This document shows, in pieces, positions 6,373-8,604 of a stretch of 8,604 nucleotides of DNA; the first letter of the stretch is position 1, and each line of letters starts with the position of its first letter. The stretch is from assembly GCA_021825285.1 (NCBI GenBank), contig JAKAHW010000038.1, positions 1 through 8,604 on the forward strand, written 5' to 3'. Below the pieces are notes generated by a model. That model saw only the letters and a program-made list of their open reading frames with translations. It did not search any database and had not been told where the DNA came from. Source of the stretch: a bacterium (lineage in GTDB: Bacteria > Patescibacteria > Microgenomatia > Levybacterales > GWA1-39-11). A program made the position numbers and the translations under genes.

Positions 6373-8326
6373 GCCTTATAATAATATCAAATTAACAAAT
6401 AAATTTGTGAGGAAGTTATTTAGCTCAAATTGGTTCCTGTTTTTATCAGTCTTTTTTGCCGGAAGCATTTTTCGCCTTCCCAATCTTGATTTAATTGAGT
6501 TTAAAACTGACGAGGCAGTAAACCTTTTACTTGCGGCCCGACCAATTTTCGGACACGCATTTGCTCCCGGTTCCACTGTTTCAAGCGTAGGGGTGTTAAA
6601 TCCACCTTTTCTAAACTACTTATTGTTTCCGCTAACGCTTTTATCCTTGGACCCTAGAGTTGTTACCTTTTTTATTGCTTTAACAAACACACTTGCTATC
6701 GGTTTTTTTGTTCTTATAATCAAGAAGTATCACAACAATATTGTAGCTTATATTGCTGGGTTGCTTATCGCCTTCTCTCCTTGGATGATTATTTACTCAA
6801 GAAAAATATGGACTCAGGATTTAATTTTCCCTTTTTTTGTACCATTTTTATTCTCCCTCTATAAGGTAGCTATTGATAAAGATGAAAAATATTGGCTCGT
6901 CTTCTCATTATTTTCAGCTTTTCTTATTCAATTACACCAGACCAGTCTTTTTTTCATTTTTTTAATTTTCTTATTCTTAATAATTAATAAAACAAAAATT
7001 AATTTTAAATATTTAATATCCGGGTTAATCGTTGGATTTATCCCATTTGTCCCTTACCTTTTTTATCAAGCAAACAATGGCTGCCCCGACTGTACTGCGA
7101 TAATTACTGCGAAAGATAGAATAAGCAGTTTTTATCAATTTTCAATTTTTGCTCGTCCTTTTCAAATACTGGGAAAGGGTAATTTTCAAACCCTTCTTGG
7201 AGCGGATACATTGACTATCGCTCAAAAATATCCCTGGATCTATAAACTTGAAAAACTATTTTATTTTGAATACTTATTGCTTCCCTTAGGAATAATTATT
7301 TTTTTGAAAGAGAATAAAAGGTTAAAATTCATGGTCCTCGCAACATTTCTGCTTCCTGTCATTTACTTTTTCTTAAAAATTGAGCCTTTAATGCACTACC
7401 TTATTATTGTATCCCCCCTACTCTTTCTGTTCTTTTCTTTCGGGATATATTTTTTGATTAAAAGAATTAAGTTTTTAGGAATTTTTATTTTTTCTTTGTT
7501 AATAATTTGTTCATTTTTCTATAACTTAATTTTTTTCAACATCCTCAAAAACCAAAAAAGCTTAAAAGGAGATTATGGAACGGCTTTTATTACTACCTGG
7601 AAAAATACAGAAAATAAATTCTCTCTATATAAAGGAGAAAAGGATTATAAAGAGATGTTCTTAACTAGTTTTATTCCTGATGATTTAGTTTTTGGGTTTC
7701 AACCTGTCGGGAATATGGTATATTCTCCCAAACAAATTACAAAACAGGAATTAGCTAATTTAGATAGTTTATTGGAAGAGAGACCTTATGATCCAAGAAT
7801 TAAACAAAAAATCCTCTCATACTACACAATAAATGTTCCGACAAAACAAACTTTAAAAGAAATAAAATCTAAGTTATCTATTAAAAAATATGATGAAATC
7901 TATAAAGAAGTTTTAGAACTTTATTATGCTAAAAATTATAAAAAGAATTACACCAGCAATAACTTCGGAATTAATATCGAAATTCCACAACATTGGCAGG
8001 TAAAAGAAGGCAATTCGGGAAAAGACATTTTTACGGTTGACAATTACTCTTTCTCTTTAAATTTTGCCGAGGATATCAACAATGAATACTATTCAAACTT
8101 TAAGCAAGTGTCAAAAGCGCAAGTTCTTGGTCAAGAGACGACAAAAAAAACATGCACAAACCAAGGAAAATGGTGCGGAACAATTTACTCGCCTGTCAAA
8201 ATTAAAGGGAGAAATATTGTAATTATTTATTCTATAGTGGATGACAAATATCCGGACATAAACACTAAAACAACCCAGGGAATAATCAAGTCAATGGATG
8301 ATGTGGTTGCAAATCTAGAAAACTAA
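6371..8326 (+). CDS. GT-E: distant PMT_2-like membrane glycosyltransferase with a long extracytoplasmic C-terminal region
   Basis: A 651-residue protein, about 100 longer than its neighbours. Residues about 21-394 form the multi-pass membrane part: first helix 21-36, TDEA with D47-E48, NPPFLNYL (77-84), FSPW (135-138), SRKIWTQD (143-150), then HQTS, and MHY with H342 where GT-B/C have PHAxR. The SRKIWxQ(D/N) form marks a different subfamily of PMT_2-like enzymes from GT-A/B/C. Residues about 395-651 are soluble: a mixed segment, a Lys-rich helical linker (about 478-527), and a terminal domain (530-651) starting FGINIEIPQHWQV. That opening resembles PsbP-like/'FxxxxPxxW' extracytoplasmic domains. 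Cys pairs occur at C238/C241 (CPDC) and C595/C602. A later start at GTG 6407 (V13) is possible if the TATAAT across the ATG is a promoter. It ends in TAA one base before the end of the convergent GT-F. Confidence 0.87.
   Translation: MPYNNIKLTNKFVRKLFSSNWFLFLSVFFAGSIFRLPNLDLIEFKTDEAVNLLLAARPIFGHAFAPGSTVSSVGVLNPPFLNYLLFPLTLLSLDPRVVTFFIALTNTLAIGFFVLIIKKYHNNIVAYIAGLLIAFSPWMIIYSRKIWTQDLIFPFFVPFLFSLYKVAIDKDEKYWLVFSLFSAFLIQLHQTSLFFIFLIFLFLIINKTKINFKYLISGLIVGFIPFVPYLFYQANNGCPDCTAIITAKDRISSFYQFSIFARPFQILGKGNFQTLLGADTLTIAQKYPWIYKLEKLFYFEYLLLPLGIIIFLKENKRLKFMVLATFLLPVIYFFLKIEPLMHYLIIVSPLLFLFFSFGIYFLIKRIKFLGIFIFSLLIICSFFYNLIFFNILKNQKSLKGDYGTAFITTWKNTENKFSLYKGEKDYKEMFLTSFIPDDLVFGFQPVGNMVYSPKQITKQELANLDSLLEERPYDPRIKQKILSYYTINVPTKQTLKEIKSKLSIKKYDEIYKEVLELYYAKNYKKNYTSNNFGINIEIPQHWQVKEGNSGKDIFTVDNYSFSLNFAEDINNEYYSNFKQVSKAQVLGQETTKKTCTNQGKWCGTIYSPVKIKGRNIVIIYSIVDDKYPDINTKTTQGIIKSMDDVVANLEN
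6375..6380 (-). promoter_or_regulatory. Possible -10 box (TATAAG) for the minus-strand operon
   Basis: Read on the minus strand, TATAAG (5 of 6 to consensus) lies 22 nt before the GT-D ATG, a sensible distance for a short leader. The matching -35 region (TTTATT) is weak. Because only 18 nt separate the two divergent genes, any operon promoter has to lie inside the GT-E coding region, and this is the best candidate I see there. Confidence 0.2.
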
Positions 8327-8327
8327 A

Positions 8328-8604
8328 TTACTTTAGCGTAAGGATATAATAGACGATAGAATTGTCTGACCTTAGAATCGTCTCCAAAACTTTTACATTT
8401 TTTGGAATTTTACATAACCCACTATCAACATAAACAATGTCCTTTTCGCCTGTTATAACCGGGCTCCCATTCTTAATTTCTTCCCTTAAAGGACACTCTT
8501 CATCTGAAAAAGTATATTTACCAAAACTTACCATATCCGAATTTTGCACATCCTGATTTTTGGTATCTTCCAGAAAGGCAGAAGGACTAAATTTGCTGAA
8601 AAAT
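8328..8604 (-). CDS. GT-F: C-terminal tail of a PMT_2/ArnT-like glycosyltransferase (5' part beyond window)
   Basis: The minus-strand frame ending in TAA at 8330-8328 is open to the right edge, giving 91 visible residues, so this is the end of a longer gene rather than a small protein starting at the internal GTG (8549). The piece matches the soluble tails of GT-B and GT-C: FFSKFSP aligns with FYSKYDP, VSFGKYTF with HSFGKFQF and RKYGKFIF, and IVYVDSGLCKIPKNVKVL with TLYVDVPENIPKDAKIL. The final strand (SIVYYILTLK) replaces the GKPA(L/I)V ending of GT-B/C. Two cysteines (codons at 8495-8493 and 8414-8412), absent from those GT-B/C positions, could form a disulfide outside the cell. By homology the missing part should hold the membrane domain and active site. 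It lies on the same strand as the GT-D to GT-A series but is separated from it by GT-E. Confidence 0.82.
   Translation of the reverse strand, partial: FFSKFSPSAFLEDTKNQDVQNSDMVSFGKYTFSDEECPLREEIKNGSPVITGEKDIVYVDSGLCKIPKNVKVLETILRSDNSIVYYILTLK

Noticed and set aside
8328..8549. A standalone 73-residue minus-strand gene starting at GTG 8549
   Set aside because: The frame stays open upstream to the window edge and the extra residues (FFSKFSP...) align with the GT-B/GT-C tails, so this is the end of a larger gene.
1..8604. Recoded UGA (UGA=Gly code of Gracilibacteria/Absconditabacteria)
   Set aside because: TGA ends GT-C, the methyltransferase and GT-D at expected family lengths, twice in ATGA overlaps, and no in-frame TGA interrupts a gene.

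Overview
The window is AT-rich, gene-dense bacterial DNA and is almost entirely one theme: six membrane glycosyltransferases of the GT-C fold (PMT_2 / GT39 / ArnT-like, polyprenyl-phosphate-sugar dependent) and one SAM-dependent methyltransferase. No rRNA, tRNA, transposase, CRISPR array or long non-coding stretch is visible. The AT-rich coding, the lack of clear Shine-Dalgarno sites, the tight overlaps and the stacks of paralogous 'family 39' glycosyltransferases are what one sees in Patescibacteria/CPR genomes, for example the Microgenomates side. That placement is inference, because no phylogenetic marker is present. TGA clearly ends three genes, so the UGA=Gly code of Gracilibacteria/Absconditabacteria does not apply.

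Layout. Positions 6352 down to 1 (minus strand) hold one tightly packed gene series, in transcription order: GT-D (547 aa), methyltransferase (208 aa), GT-C (544 aa), GT-B (548 aa) and GT-A (first 265 aa, running off the left edge). Junctions are a 4-nt ATGA overlap, a 12-nt gap, another ATGA overlap and a 1-nt TAATG overlap, so this is very probably one operon with translational coupling. Positions 6371-8326 (plus strand) hold GT-E (651 aa), a more distant family member with a long extracytoplasmic tail. Positions 8604-8328 (minus strand) hold the C-terminal 91 residues of a sixth member, GT-F, which enters from the right edge. GT-E and GT-F converge with 1 nt between their stop codons. GT-E and GT-D diverge with only 18 nt between start codons.

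How they may work together. Such enzymes move a sugar from a lipid-phosphate carrier to an acceptor (protein, lipid or glycan) on the outer face of the membrane. GT-A, GT-B and GT-C are close paralogs with the same acidic and His/Arg motifs. GT-D is altered at three of these positions, and GT-E belongs to a different subfamily. A set of related but non-identical transferases plus a methyltransferase suggests stepwise building or capping of a cell-surface glycan, or glycosylation of several surface substrates. No donor-lipid synthase, flippase or polymerase is present here, so the substrate cannot be named. The names GT-A to GT-F are labels used only in this annotation; 'GT-C fold' refers to the established structural class.
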